From: Nocardia rosealba
GTDB taxonomy: Bacteria > Actinomycetota > Actinomycetes > Mycobacteriales > Mycobacteriaceae
Assembly: GCF_020216065.1 (NCBI RefSeq)
Contig: NZ_JAIWNA010000007.1
Span: 124,001 to 188,000, forward strand
Length of the DNA: 64,000 bases
Direction: 5' to 3'
Shown here: in pieces, positions 1 through 10,081 of the stretch
How the letters are laid out: each line of letters starts with the position of its first letter
How positions within the stretch are numbered: position 1 is the first letter of the stretch
Made by a program: the position numbers and the translations under genes
Notes under the pieces: model-generated
Seen by the model: the letters and a program-made list of their open reading frames with translations, nothing else
What the model was told of the DNA's origin: nothing
The model's database searches: none

Positions 1-2541
1 GAATTCGCGACAAGGGTGAACCAGCTTGCACGGCACCTGATTTCGCAAGGTGTCGGTGTGGAGGACCGGGTGGGGCTCGCCATCCGGCGGTCCGTGGATC
101 TCGTGGTGGCCATGTACGCGGTGGCTCAGGCGGGTGCGGCCTATGTCCCGCTCGATCCCGATCAGCCCGCCGACCGGGTGCGCCACGTGCTCGACACCGC
201 CGCGCCGGTGTGCGTATTGACCACCGCACGTGACGGTTTCGGCGATGCCGTCGCGATCGACACGCTCGATCTCGCCGGGTATCCGGCGAGCCCGATCGGG
301 GCGCGTGAGCGGCGGGGTCACCTGCGGCCGGAGAACACGGCTTACGTCATCTTCACCTCCGGGTCCACCGGCAAGCCGAAGGGTGTCGCGGTGCCCCATG
401 GCGCCATCGTCAACCAATTGCTGTGGAAGACCGAGCATTTCGGTCTCACCAGCGACGACTCCGTGCTGCTGAAGACCGCCGCCACCTTCGACCTCTCGGT
501 CTGGGAGTTCTGGACCACCGCCGTGAGCGGCGGGAAACTGGTGATCGCCGCACCGGACGGGCACCGCGACCCGGCGTACCTGCTGCGGGTGCTCACCGAT
601 CAGCAGGTGAGCACGCTGCACGTGGTCCCGTCCATGCTCGACGCCCTGCTCACCGAATGCGCAGGCGCACTTCCGGTTTCGCTGCGCCGCGTGCTCGCCA
701 TCGGCGAAGCCCTCCCGGCCGACACGGCTCAGCGGTTCCTCGCCGCCACCGACGCCGCGCTGCACAACCTGTACGGGCCGACCGAGGCGGCGGTCTCGAT
801 CACCGACCACCGCGTCACCGCCGCCGACCGCACCACGGTGCCGATCGGCGCACCCGAATGGAACAGCCGCGTCTACGTCCTCGACGCCCGCCTGCGGCCG
901 GTGCCTCCGGGCGTGGCGGGGGAGCTGTATCTGGCTGGTGACCAGCTCGCCCGAGGCTACTTCGCCCGCCCCGATCTCACCGCCGACCGCTTCGTCGCCA
1001 ACCCCTTCGAACCGGGTGCCCGCATGTACCGCACCGGCGACCTGGTCGCCTGGAACGCTGTGCCCGCCGACGATGCGACCGAGGGCCCTGCGGGGTCACG
1101 CTCCGCCGGCCGCATCGGGTACGGCGAACTCGACTACCGCGGTCGCACCGACTTCCAGGTCAAGATCCGCGGTTTCCGCATCGAACTCGGCGACATCGAG
1201 TCGGCCCTGCTCGCGGCGCCGCAGGTGGCCCAGGCGGCGGTGCTCGCCACCACCGACCCGCAGCTCGGTGACCGGCTCGTGGCGTATGTGGTGCCGGCCC
1301 CCGACGCCGAACTCACCGCGACCGTCGCCAGAAACGCGGTGGCGCAGGTGCTGCCGTCGTACATGGTGCCGTCGGTGTTCGTCGTCCTCGATCGGCTGCC
1401 GCTCAACGCGAACGGCAAGCTCGACCGTGCCGCCCTGCCCGCACCGGTCGTCGAACCGCGCCGGTACCGGGCGCCGGAAAGCGGCGACGAGATCGCGGTC
1501 GCCGAGGTCTTCGCCGAGGTGCTCGGTGTCGGCGACCCGGGCCTCGACGACGACTTCTTCGCTCTCGGCGGCAACTCCCTGCTCGCCACCCGCGTGGTCC
1601 ACCGCCTGCACGAACGCACCGGAACCGCGCTCACCGTCGCCGCGTTCTTCGCCGACCCCACCGTGGGTGGCCTCGCCGAACGTCTCGGCGGTTCGGGACA
1701 GCAGGATCTGGCGGCCGCGCTGTCGGTCGTCCTGCCACTGAACGACGCCGCCCGCGGCCGCACGCGGGCCGGCGGTCCGCCGAACGCTGAACCGCTGTTC
1801 TGCCTGCATCCGGTATCCGGGTTGGCCTGGGCGTATTCGTCGCTGGTCCCGTACCTGCCCGCCGACCGGCCGGTGATCGGCATCCAGTCACCCGCCCTGA
1901 GCGAACCCGGCTTCCGGCCCGGCACGGCCGACGAACTGATCGACCGCTATGTGGCCGAAATCCGCGCCGTCCAACCGCACGGCCCGTACCGGCTGCTCGG
2001 CTGGTCGCTCGGCGGTGTGCTCGCCCACGCCGTCGCCACCCGACTGCAGGCAGCGGACCAGACGGTGGCCTCGCTGACCATGCTCGACAGTGTGCCCGGC
2101 GCCGACCTCACCGACTTCCGCGCCGAACTGCGTCACGCCCTGCTCGACCTGGGCATCCCCGACGACAAGCTCCCCTCGGCCGACGACCTGGCCGACCTCG
2201 GTGACGACGCCGTGGCCGCGCTGCACACCACCCTCGCGGCCGACCTGCCGATCTCACGGGACGATTTCGTGGCGATGTACCGGGGCGCGCTGCGTTCGGT
2301 CGCGCTGGTGACCGAACTCCTCCCGGACCGGTTCGACGGAACGCTCACTTACTTCACCGCCATGAACACCGGCGGCATCGACCGCGGCGGAGCTTCGCGG
2401 TGGCGGCACCACATCAGCGGGGTCATCGTCGATCACCCCGTCGCCACCACCCACCAGCTCATGCTCGCCGACCCGGCACCGACCGTCATCGGACCGGTTC
2501 TGGGCCAGGTCATCAGCGGGTCTGGGCATAGCACCACGTAA
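1..2541 (+). CDS. NRPS, 5'-truncated, final module A-T-TE
   Basis: This is the C-terminal end of a non-ribosomal peptide synthetase. The frame is open from base 1 and already reads adenylation-domain sequence (EFATRVNQLARHL), so the GTG at 16 is internal and the gene begins outside the window. Order: adenylation domain with TSGSTGKPKG near 358-387 and GELYLAG near 920; carrier protein with DDFFALGGNSLL near 1550-1580; type I thioesterase with GWSLGG near 2000-2015. The binding-pocket residues, read by alignment to GrsA, are about DLWHLILVSK. This shares DxWHL with serine codes but is not canonical, so the substrate is uncertain. The thioesterase should release the finished peptide. The next NRPS gene starts about 90 bases downstream on the same strand but opens with its own A domain, so this looks like the end of a separate assembly line. 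Confidence 0.93.
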   Translation, partial: EFATRVNQLARHLISQGVGVEDRVGLAIRRSVDLVVAMYAVAQAGAAYVPLDPDQPADRVRHVLDTAAPVCVLTTARDGFGDAVAIDTLDLAGYPASPIGARERRGHLRPENTAYVIFTSGSTGKPKGVAVPHGAIVNQLLWKTEHFGLTSDDSVLLKTAATFDLSVWEFWTTAVSGGKLVIAAPDGHRDPAYLLRVLTDQQVSTLHVVPSMLDALLTECAGALPVSLRRVLAIGEALPADTAQRFLAATDAALHNLYGPTEAAVSITDHRVTAADRTTVPIGAPEWNSRVYVLDARLRPVPPGVAGELYLAGDQLARGYFARPDLTADRFVANPFEPGARMYRTGDLVAWNAVPADDATEGPAGSRSAGRIGYGELDYRGRTDFQVKIRGFRIELGDIESALLAAPQVAQAAVLATTDPQLGDRLVAYVVPAPDAELTATVARNAVAQVLPSYMVPSVFVVLDRLPLNANGKLDRAALPAPVVEPRRYRAPESGDEIAVAEVFAEVLGVGDPGLDDDFFALGGNSLLATRVVHRLHERTGTALTVAAFFADPTVGGLAERLGGSGQQDLAAALSVVLPLNDAARGRTRAGGPPNAEPLFCLHPVSGLAWAYSSLVPYLPADRPVIGIQSPALSEPGFRPGTADELIDRYVAEIRAVQPHGPYRLLGWSLGGVLAHAVATRLQAADQTVASLTMLDSVPGADLTDFRAELRHALLDLGIPDDKLPSADDLADLGDDAVAALHTTLAADLPISRDDFVAMYRGALRSVALVTELLPDRFDGTLTYFTAMNTGGIDRGGASRWRHHISGVIVDHPVATTHQLMLADPAPTVIGPVLGQVISGSGHSTT

Positions 2542-2633
2542 CGGGCCAGCGGCAGATTACGATTCTGTTGCCAGAGAGTCGGTGTGTCATGGCGCACACC
2601 TCGGCGACGGTCGGCGGTGCAATGTAGAGATCT

Positions 2634-5600
2634 ATGCTGTGTCCCGTTCGGCCTCGTCGGACGCGAGAGGTGTATTGGTCTGTGGAAAGCCCCCGCCGCG
2701 CTGGCCGTGAACGTCGTCGAACCGGCGGCCGAGCGCTGTTCGGCCAATTGCTCACGGCTGCTGTCGAGTCCGCAGCCGATTCCGTCGCGCTGCGCTACAA
2801 CCCGACCGGCATGCCCGGTGCCGAGCAGGTGCTCACCTACCGTGAGCTCGACGAACGCTCCTCGCGGCTGGCCCGTGAACTGATCGGCCGTGGTGTCGGC
2901 GCGGGCGACGTGGTCGCCGTCGGCATCTCCCGTTCCGTCGAATCGGTGCTCGCGGTGTGGGCGATCGCCAAGACCGGCGCCGCCTACGTGCCCGTCGACC
3001 CGGCCTACCCCAGCGACCGGATCGCGCACATCGCCGTCGATTCCGGCGCCACCCTGGGCCTCACCACCGCCGCCCACCGGGCGAGCCTCGGGACCAGCCT
3101 GTACTGGATCGAACTGGACGACCCTGTCGTCGCCGAGCGCATCGCGGTCCACCCCGCGCACGCGGTGAGCTACGCCGACCGGGTGCGCCAGATCGACCCG
3201 GCCCACCCGGCCTACGTCATCTACACCTCCGGCTCCACCGGCAAACCCAAGGGCGTGGTGGTGACCCACGCGGGTCTCGCCTCGCTGGTCGCGGCCGAAC
3301 GCGAGAACTTCGGGGTCGGCCCGGATTCGCGAGTACTGCACGTGTGCTCGCCGAACTTCGACGTCTCGGTGCTCGAGCTGCTGCTCACCTTCGCCACCGG
3401 TGCCACGCTGGTGATCTCGCCGCCGCGCGTGTTCGGCGGTTTCGAACTGTCGGATCTGCTGCGCCGCGAGCGCGTGACCCATCTGCTCATCACGCCCGGC
3501 GCCCTGGAGTCGGTCGACCCGGCCGGGCTGCCCGACCTGCGCACCGTCGTCGTGGCGGGCGACCGGTTCGGACCGGAACTGGTCGGCCGCTGGGCGGTCG
3601 ACGGCCGGAACTTCCACAACGGTTACGGACCGACCGAGGCGACCATCCTCGCCACCAGCACCGCCGCCCTGCACCCGCACGAGCCGATCACCCTCGGCAC
3701 CGCCGTGCCCGGCATGGGCCTGTTCGTGCTCGACGCGCGGCTGCGGCCGGTGCCTGCGGGCGTGGTCGGCGAGCTCTACCTCTCGGGTCCGGCGCTGGCG
3801 CAGGGGTATCTGGGCAAGCCAGGGCTCACCGCGCAGCGGTTCATCGCCTCGCCGTTCGGGCCGGGCAGGCTCTACCGCACCGGCGACCTGGTGCGTCGCG
3901 TGGAAAGCGGTGCCACCCTGGAGTACCTCGGCCGCACCGACTTCCAGGTGAAGGTGCGTGGGTTCCGCATCGAGCTCGGCGAGATCGACAACGCCCTCAC
4001 CGCCCATCCCGACCTCGACTACGCCGTCACCCTCGGCAAGTCCATGCCGTCGGGGGCCACCGGTCTCGTGTCGTATGTGCTGCCGCGGCTCGGACGCACG
4101 GTCGACACCGGCGAACTGGCCGAATTCCTCGCCGAATCGCTGCCCGCGTACATGATCCCGGCCGTCATCATGGTCCTGGACAAACTGCCGCTGAACTCGG
4201 TCGGCAAACTCGACCGTGCCGCACTGCCGACCCCGGTGTTCACCGCTCGCGGTTTCCGCGCGCCAGCCACCCCCGCCGAGCAGGCCGTCGCCGATGTGTT
4301 CGCCGCGCTGCTGTTGCGCGACGGCGCGGGCCGGGTCGGCGCCGACGACGACTTCTTCGAGCTCGGCGGCGACTCACTGCTGGCCGCCCAGGCCGTCGCC
4401 CGCATCGGTGCCGCACTCGACGTGCGGGTGCCCGTGCAGGCCGTCTTCGAGGCGCCGACCGTCGCCGCGCTGGCCCAGCGCGCCGAACAGCAGCGGACCT
4501 CGGCGGGCGCGCTGGCGCTCGTCGCCCGGTCGCGACCCGCGCAGATCCCGCTGTCCTACGCCCAGCAGCGGATGTGGTTCCTCAACCGGTTCGACCCGTC
4601 CTCGGCCGTCGACAACATCCCGCTCGTCATCCGCCTGAACGGGCGCCTGGATCTGCCTGCCCTGCAAGCCGCGATCGGTGACCTCGCCACCCGGCACGAG
4701 GTGCTGCGCACGGTGTACCCGGCCATCGAGGGTGTCGACGGGCCGGTGCTGGAAGGCCACGGCCACCAGCTCATCCTCGCGCCCTGTGATCCGCTGGCCA
4801 CCCCGAATTTCGAGGTCGTCGCGATCGACGAGACCGAGCTGGCCGCCGCCGTCGCCGATACCGTCCTCACCGGCTTCGACGTCACCGCCGCCCCGCCGGT
4901 ACGGATCCGCATCTTCGAACTCGACGAGACCGAACACGTGGTGGCGTGCGTGATCCACCACATCGCCGCCGACGGGTTCTCCTTCGCCCCGCTCACCAGG
5001 GACCTGCTCACCGCCTACGCCGAGCGACGCGGCGGCGGCGCACCGCAGTGGCCGCCGCTGCCGGTGCAGTACGCCGACTACACGCTGTGGCAGCGCGAAC
5101 TACTCGGCCGCGAAGACGACCCGCATTCGCTGCTCGCCACCCAGATGGCGTTCTGGCGCGACACCCTCGCGGGCCTGCCCGAACAGCTGGAACTCCCCGC
5201 CGACCGGCCGCGCCCCGCCGTCGCGAGCCACGAGGGCGACCTGCACCACATCCACGTCCCGGCCTCGGTGCACGCGGGCCTGCAGAACCTCGCGCGCGAA
5301 CACAACGCCACCGTGTTCATGGTGGTGCACACCGCGCTGGCGTTGCTGCTCGCGCGCCTGTCGGGCACTCGTGACATCGCCATCGGCACTCCGGTCGCGG
5401 GGCGCGGCGAGCAGGCGCTCGACGAGCTCATCGGCATGTTCGTCAACACCCTCGTGTTGCGCACCGAGATCGACCCGGCGGTGTCGTTCCGGCAACTGCT
5501 CATCGACGTCCGCGCCCGCGATCTGGCGGCTTTCGGCCACGCCGACGTGCCGTTCGAGCGTCTCGTCGAACTGCTCGAGCCGGTCCGTTCGACGTCGCGG

Positions 5601-8600
5601 CATCCGCTGTTCCAGGTGATGCTCACCTTCCAGAACCTGGCCCGCACCGACCTCGAATTGCCCGGGCTCACCGTCAGCGACGGTGATTTCACGGTGCCGA
5701 TCGCCAAGTTCGATCTGCAGGTGGAGGTCGCCGAACACATCGGTGACGACGGCGCACCGCAGGGCATGGCCGTGTCGTTCGGGTACGCCACCGACCTGTT
5801 CGATCGCGGCACCGTGAGCGATTTCGCCGACCGCTGGGCGCGCGTACTCGGCACCGTGGTCGCCGATCCGACCCTGCCCGTCGGGGATATCGACGTCCTC
5901 GCTCCCGGTGAGCGCGAACTCGTGCTCCGGGAAGGCAATTCGCCCGGTGTGCCGGTTCCCGAGGTGACCCTGGTCGACCTCCTCGCCGCCCAGGCGCGGC
6001 AGCAGCCCGACGCCGTCGCGGTGCGGGCGGGGGAGCGGTCGCTGAGCTTCGCCGACCTGTTCGGTCAGGCCTCGGCGCTGGCCCGCGCGCTCATCGCCCG
6101 CGGCGCGGGCCCGGAAACCCTTGTCGCCGTTGCTGTGCCACGAACCGAGGAGCTGCCGGTCGCGCTGCTCGCGGTCTTGCTGTCGGGCGCGGGCTATCTG
6201 CCGATCGACTCCGGGTACCCGGCGCAACGCCTCGCGTACGTGGTCGACGACGCGAAACCCGCTGTGCTGCTTGCCTCGTCGTCGGAATACGAAATCCTGC
6301 GCGCGGCCGGACACGGCTGGGCCTCGGCCTTGCCGGTGGTACTGCTCGACGAGCGCGCCCTGCATTCCGACGCCCCGCTGCACTCGTCCGAACGTCACGC
6401 CCCGCTGCGTCCGGACCATCTGGCCTACGTCATCTACACCTCCGGTTCCACCGGTCTGCCCAAGGGTGTGGCGGTGAGCCACCGCAATGTGCTCGAGCTG
6501 TTCGCCAATACCCAGGTGCTGTTCAGCTTCGACCTCGACGACGTATGGACGGTGTTCCACTCCTTCGCCTTCGACTTCTCGGTGTGGGAGCTGTGGTGCG
6601 CGCTGGCGGGCGGCGCGTCGGTGGTGGTCGTCGACCACGTCACCTCGCGCTCGCCGATCGAATTCCGTGCCCTGCTCGCCCGCGAACAGGTGACGGTGCT
6701 GAGCCAGACACCGACCGCGTTCGCCCAGCTCGACGAAGCCGACCGCGCCGCCCAGGCGGCGGGTGCAGCCCCGCTCGCGCTGCGCTACGTGATCTTCGGC
6801 GGCGAGGCGCTCGACCCGCGCAAACTCGTCCGCTGGTACGACCGGTACGGAAACAGCCCGGCCGCACCCGAACTGGTGAACATGTACGGCATCACCGAGA
6901 CCACGGTGCACGTGTCGCACCTGGCCCTGGCGCCGCAGCCGTCGGCGACCGCGGGCAGCGTGATCGGTCGCGCCCTGCCCGGTCTTTCGGTCGGGGTGCT
7001 CGACGACCGGTTGCGTCCGGTGCCCTTCGGCGTGGCCGGCGAGCTCTACATCGCGGGCAACCAGCTGACGCGCGGCTACCTCGGCAAGCCGGGACTGACC
7101 GCGACCCGTTTCGTCGCCGACCCGTACGGGCCGCCCGGATCGCGGCGCTACCGTTCCGGCGACCTCGGCCGCTGGGTCAGCTTCCGAGGCACCCCGACCC
7201 TCGAATACGGCGGCCGCGGCGACCAGCAGGTGCAGTTGCGCGGCTTCCGGATCGAGCCGGGCGAGATCGAGTCGGCGCTGCTCGGCGTCGCCGGTGTCGG
7301 GCAGGCCGCGGTGGTCGTGCGTGCCGACGAACACGCGGGCGACCGGCTGATCGCGTACGTGGTCCCGGTGGCGGGGGCAGACCTCGACCCGGTGACCGTC
7401 CGCGCGACCGTCGCCGAATTCCTCACCGGGTACATGGTTCCCGACGCCGTGATGGTGGTGGCCGGGCTGCCGCTGACCGCGAACGGCAAGCTCGACCGGG
7501 CCGCGCTGCCCGCCCCCGAGTTCACCTCGGCGGCGACGTTCCGCGCGCCGACCACCCCGATCGAACAGAGCGTGGCCGAAGTGTTCGCCACCCTGCTCGG
7601 CGTGCCCGAAGTCGGCCTGGACGACAACTTCTTCGATCGCGGCGGCAACTCGCTGCTGGCGACCCGGGCCATCGCCCGCATCGACGCCGCCCTGGCCGCC
7701 GACCTGGTGGTACGCGACCTGTTCGAGGCGCCGACCGTGGCCGCCCTGTCCGCGCGGGTGCGGCCCGGCGCGGTCACCAACCCGCGCCCGCCGCTGGTTC
7801 CCGCCCAGGATCGGGGCGTCATTCCGCTCTCGCCCGCCCAGCAGCGCATGTGGTTGCTCAACCGCATCGACCCGGATTCCCCGGCCTACAACATCCCGCT
7901 CGTGCTCCGCCTGCGCGGCGCGCTCGACACCTCGGCACTGCGCTACGCCGTGGCCGATGTGCTCGAGCGGCACGAGGCGCTGCGCACCCGCTTCCCGGCC
8001 GACGCGCCGGGCGAGCTGCCCTACCAGGAGATCCTGCCGGTGAGCGCGGTGCTGCCGGGCGGGCTGCCGATCGAGACCTGCGACGACCCGGCCGAACGGG
8101 TGATGCGGTTGCTGGCCGGTGGTTTCGACGTCACCGAGCGAGTACCGTTGCGCGCGTGCCTGTTCACCGTGCCCGACACCGACCCGCTGGCCGAGGAGGA
8201 GCATGTCCTCGCGGTGGTGGTGCAGCACATCATCGCCGACGGTGCCTCCCTCGCCCCGCTGGCCCGCGATCTGGTGATCGCCTACCGCGCCCGCGTGGAG
8301 GGGCGTTCGCCGAGCTGGGCGCCGCTGCCGGTGCAGTACGCCGACTACGCGCTGTGGCAGCGCGCGGTGCTCGGCGACGAGAACGACGAGACATCAACCG
8401 CCGCACGCCAGCTCGCGTTCTGGCGGACCACCCTGGCCGGTCGCGCCGGCACCATCGAATTGCCGCACGACCACCCGCGTCCACCGCAGGCCTCGCTGCG
8501 CGGTGCCGATGTGCGAACCACGCTGTCCGCCGACGTGCACGCCGGGCTGGCCGAGATCGCCCGCGAGCACAACGCGTCGCTGTTCATGGTCGTGCACGCG

Positions 8601-10019
8601 GCGCTGGCGGTGCTGCTCGCGCGGGTGAGCGGCGACACCGACATCGCCATCGGCACACCCATCGCCGGGCGGGGTGAACCGGAACTCGACGACCTGGTCG
8701 GCATGTTCGTCAACACCCTGACCCTGCGCACCGAGGTCACGCCGCAGCGCGGTTTCGCCGAATTCGTCGACACCGTGCGCGAAGTCGACCTCACCGCGTT
8801 CGCCCACGCCGACCTGCCGTTCGAGCGGATCGTGGAGGAGGTGGCGCCCACCGGTGCCGTCTCGCACAACCCGCTGTTCCAGGTGGTGCTGTCGTTCCAC
8901 AACAACGAGACACCGATCCTGCGGCTGCCCGGGCTCACCATCGAGGCGGTGGACTCCGCCGCGCGCTCGGCCAAGTTCGACCTGCAGGTGAACGTGGAAC
9001 CCATGCACACCGCCACCGGCGAACCCGCCGAGGTCGGTGTCGTGTTCACCTACGCGACAGACCTTTTCGAGGAGCACACCGTCGCCGCGCTGGCACGTGG
9101 CTTCGGCGAGATCGTCGCGGCCGTCGCCGCCGATCCCGCGGTGCGGGTGGGCGATATCGACCTGCGCGATGCCAGGGAGAAGGAACGCGAGCTCACCGCC
9201 GCGGCCTACGCGCCCGCCCCGTCGGCCAACGGTGCCGCGCTGGCCCAGGAACTCGCCGCAGCGGTGGAAGAGGACCCCGACGCGCCCGCCCTCGACCTGG
9301 GCGACACCGAACTCAGCTACCACCAGTTCGACGCCCGCTCCTCACAGTTGGCGCGCTCGCTGATCGCACGCGGTGCGGGGCCGGGCAACGGTGTCGCGAT
9401 CCGGCTCGACCGGGGTGCCGAGGCCGCCATCGCCGTGTGGGCGGTGCTCAAGGCGGGTGCGGCGGTGGTGCCGCTGCTCACCATCGACGCGCCGCTACCC
9501 GACGGGCTGGAGGTGAAGCTCGGACTGAGTCTCGACATCCTCGACCCGCCCGACGGTCTCGACTGGTACGACCTGGCCGACCCGGCCCTGCGCGCCGAAC
9601 TGGCCGCCGAGTCGCCGCGTCCCATCGGCTACGCCCACCGCACCCGCGCCCTGCGCGGCGACGACGTGGCCTTCGTCGGTGGTGGCCGGGTGCTGAACTA
9701 CGACGAACTGGCCGGTGCGGCCGAGCGGATCGGGCAGCGTACGGGTCTGAATTTCGAATCACGGACCCGCACGGCGGGCAGGCCGGATTCGGTAGCCGGG
9801 GTACTGGAACTTGTCGCCGCCGGAATCGCCGGTGCGGCAGTCGTTCTGGGGTCCGGTGACGACGGCGCCGACGAGGTGAGCCATGTGTTCACCGAATCGG
9901 CGGTCGCTGTTGCCGAACCAGGGGAAGGTGCCGGTGCGACGATCGTCGCGTTGAGTGAGATGATCGGCAACGCCGGCCGGTCGCAGCAGCGGCGTGCGGT
10001 GGCTGGGATGGATGGATAG
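2634..10019 (+). CDS. NRPS, A-T-C-A-T-C plus C-terminal A-domain remnant
   Basis: This multimodular NRPS of up to 2461 aa begins with an A domain and no C domain, as expected for a loading module. A1 has TSGSTGKPKG near residue 200 and pocket about DVLLVAGILK, substrate unknown. T1 has LGGDSLL near 577. C1 has HHIAADG near 777. A2 has pocket DFWSIGMVHK, one residue from the standard Thr code. T2 has RGGNSLLATR near 1670. C2 has QHIIADG near 1865, with the first His replaced by Gln. The last ~265 residues resemble only the N-terminal subdomain of an A domain (SYHQFDARSSQLARSLIARG) and lack the A3-A10 core motifs. No TE is present, so the chain must pass to the next gene. ATG 2634 is the longest start. 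GTG 2682, with GAGAGG upstream, is an alternative that would shorten the protein by 16 aa. Confidence 0.93.
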   Translation: MLCPVRPRRTREVYWSVESPRRAGRERRRTGGRALFGQLLTAAVESAADSVALRYNPTGMPGAEQVLTYRELDERSSRLARELIGRGVGAGDVVAVGISRSVESVLAVWAIAKTGAAYVPVDPAYPSDRIAHIAVDSGATLGLTTAAHRASLGTSLYWIELDDPVVAERIAVHPAHAVSYADRVRQIDPAHPAYVIYTSGSTGKPKGVVVTHAGLASLVAAERENFGVGPDSRVLHVCSPNFDVSVLELLLTFATGATLVISPPRVFGGFELSDLLRRERVTHLLITPGALESVDPAGLPDLRTVVVAGDRFGPELVGRWAVDGRNFHNGYGPTEATILATSTAALHPHEPITLGTAVPGMGLFVLDARLRPVPAGVVGELYLSGPALAQGYLGKPGLTAQRFIASPFGPGRLYRTGDLVRRVESGATLEYLGRTDFQVKVRGFRIELGEIDNALTAHPDLDYAVTLGKSMPSGATGLVSYVLPRLGRTVDTGELAEFLAESLPAYMIPAVIMVLDKLPLNSVGKLDRAALPTPVFTARGFRAPATPAEQAVADVFAALLLRDGAGRVGADDDFFELGGDSLLAAQAVARIGAALDVRVPVQAVFEAPTVAALAQRAEQQRTSAGALALVARSRPAQIPLSYAQQRMWFLNRFDPSSAVDNIPLVIRLNGRLDLPALQAAIGDLATRHEVLRTVYPAIEGVDGPVLEGHGHQLILAPCDPLATPNFEVVAIDETELAAAVADTVLTGFDVTAAPPVRIRIFELDETEHVVACVIHHIAADGFSFAPLTRDLLTAYAERRGGGAPQWPPLPVQYADYTLWQRELLGREDDPHSLLATQMAFWRDTLAGLPEQLELPADRPRPAVASHEGDLHHIHVPASVHAGLQNLAREHNATVFMVVHTALALLLARLSGTRDIAIGTPVAGRGEQALDELIGMFVNTLVLRTEIDPAVSFRQLLIDVRARDLAAFGHADVPFERLVELLEPVRSTSRHPLFQVMLTFQNLARTDLELPGLTVSDGDFTVPIAKFDLQVEVAEHIGDDGAPQGMAVSFGYATDLFDRGTVSDFADRWARVLGTVVADPTLPVGDIDVLAPGERELVLREGNSPGVPVPEVTLVDLLAAQARQQPDAVAVRAGERSLSFADLFGQASALARALIARGAGPETLVAVAVPRTEELPVALLAVLLSGAGYLPIDSGYPAQRLAYVVDDAKPAVLLASSSEYEILRAAGHGWASALPVVLLDERALHSDAPLHSSERHAPLRPDHLAYVIYTSGSTGLPKGVAVSHRNVLELFANTQVLFSFDLDDVWTVFHSFAFDFSVWELWCALAGGASVVVVDHVTSRSPIEFRALLAREQVTVLSQTPTAFAQLDEADRAAQAAGAAPLALRYVIFGGEALDPRKLVRWYDRYGNSPAAPELVNMYGITETTVHVSHLALAPQPSATAGSVIGRALPGLSVGVLDDRLRPVPFGVAGELYIAGNQLTRGYLGKPGLTATRFVADPYGPPGSRRYRSGDLGRWVSFRGTPTLEYGGRGDQQVQLRGFRIEPGEIESALLGVAGVGQAAVVVRADEHAGDRLIAYVVPVAGADLDPVTVRATVAEFLTGYMVPDAVMVVAGLPLTANGKLDRAALPAPEFTSAATFRAPTTPIEQSVAEVFATLLGVPEVGLDDNFFDRGGNSLLATRAIARIDAALAADLVVRDLFEAPTVAALSARVRPGAVTNPRPPLVPAQDRGVIPLSPAQQRMWLLNRIDPDSPAYNIPLVLRLRGALDTSALRYAVADVLERHEALRTRFPADAPGELPYQEILPVSAVLPGGLPIETCDDPAERVMRLLAGGFDVTERVPLRACLFTVPDTDPLAEEEHVLAVVVQHIIADGASLAPLARDLVIAYRARVEGRSPSWAPLPVQYADYALWQRAVLGDENDETSTAARQLAFWRTTLAGRAGTIELPHDHPRPPQASLRGADVRTTLSADVHAGLAEIAREHNASLFMVVHAALAVLLARVSGDTDIAIGTPIAGRGEPELDDLVGMFVNTLTLRTEVTPQRGFAEFVDTVREVDLTAFAHADLPFERIVEEVAPTGAVSHNPLFQVVLSFHNNETPILRLPGLTIEAVDSAARSAKFDLQVNVEPMHTATGEPAEVGVVFTYATDLFEEHTVAALARGFGEIVAAVAADPAVRVGDIDLRDAREKERELTAAAYAPAPSANGAALAQELAAAVEEDPDAPALDLGDTELSYHQFDARSSQLARSLIARGAGPGNGVAIRLDRGAEAAIAVWAVLKAGAAVVPLLTIDAPLPDGLEVKLGLSLDILDPPDGLDWYDLADPALRAELAAESPRPIGYAHRTRALRGDDVAFVGGGRVLNYDELAGAAERIGQRTGLNFESRTRTAGRPDSVAGVLELVAAGIAGAAVVLGSGDDGADEVSHVFTESAVAVAEPGEGAGATIVALSEMIGNAGRSQQRRAVAGMDG

Positions 10020-10081
10020 GTACGAGGTGCGTGCATGACCGGGCAGCGGCGAGTCGACTCCGGCGATCGGATGGGGCTGTC

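Noticed and set aside
1..6. EcoRI site (gaattc) exactly at the first base
   Set aside because: It could hint at a cloned fragment end, but it reads through in frame as A-domain sequence and one such site proves nothing.
2433..4007. Long minus-strand open frame opposite the NRPS genes, and similar ones at 5100-8228, 10325-15529 and 15638-19162
   Set aside because: Antisense open frames are expected in very GC-rich coding DNA. The products are Arg/Gly/His-rich with no recognisable domains, while the plus strand is clearly NRPS.
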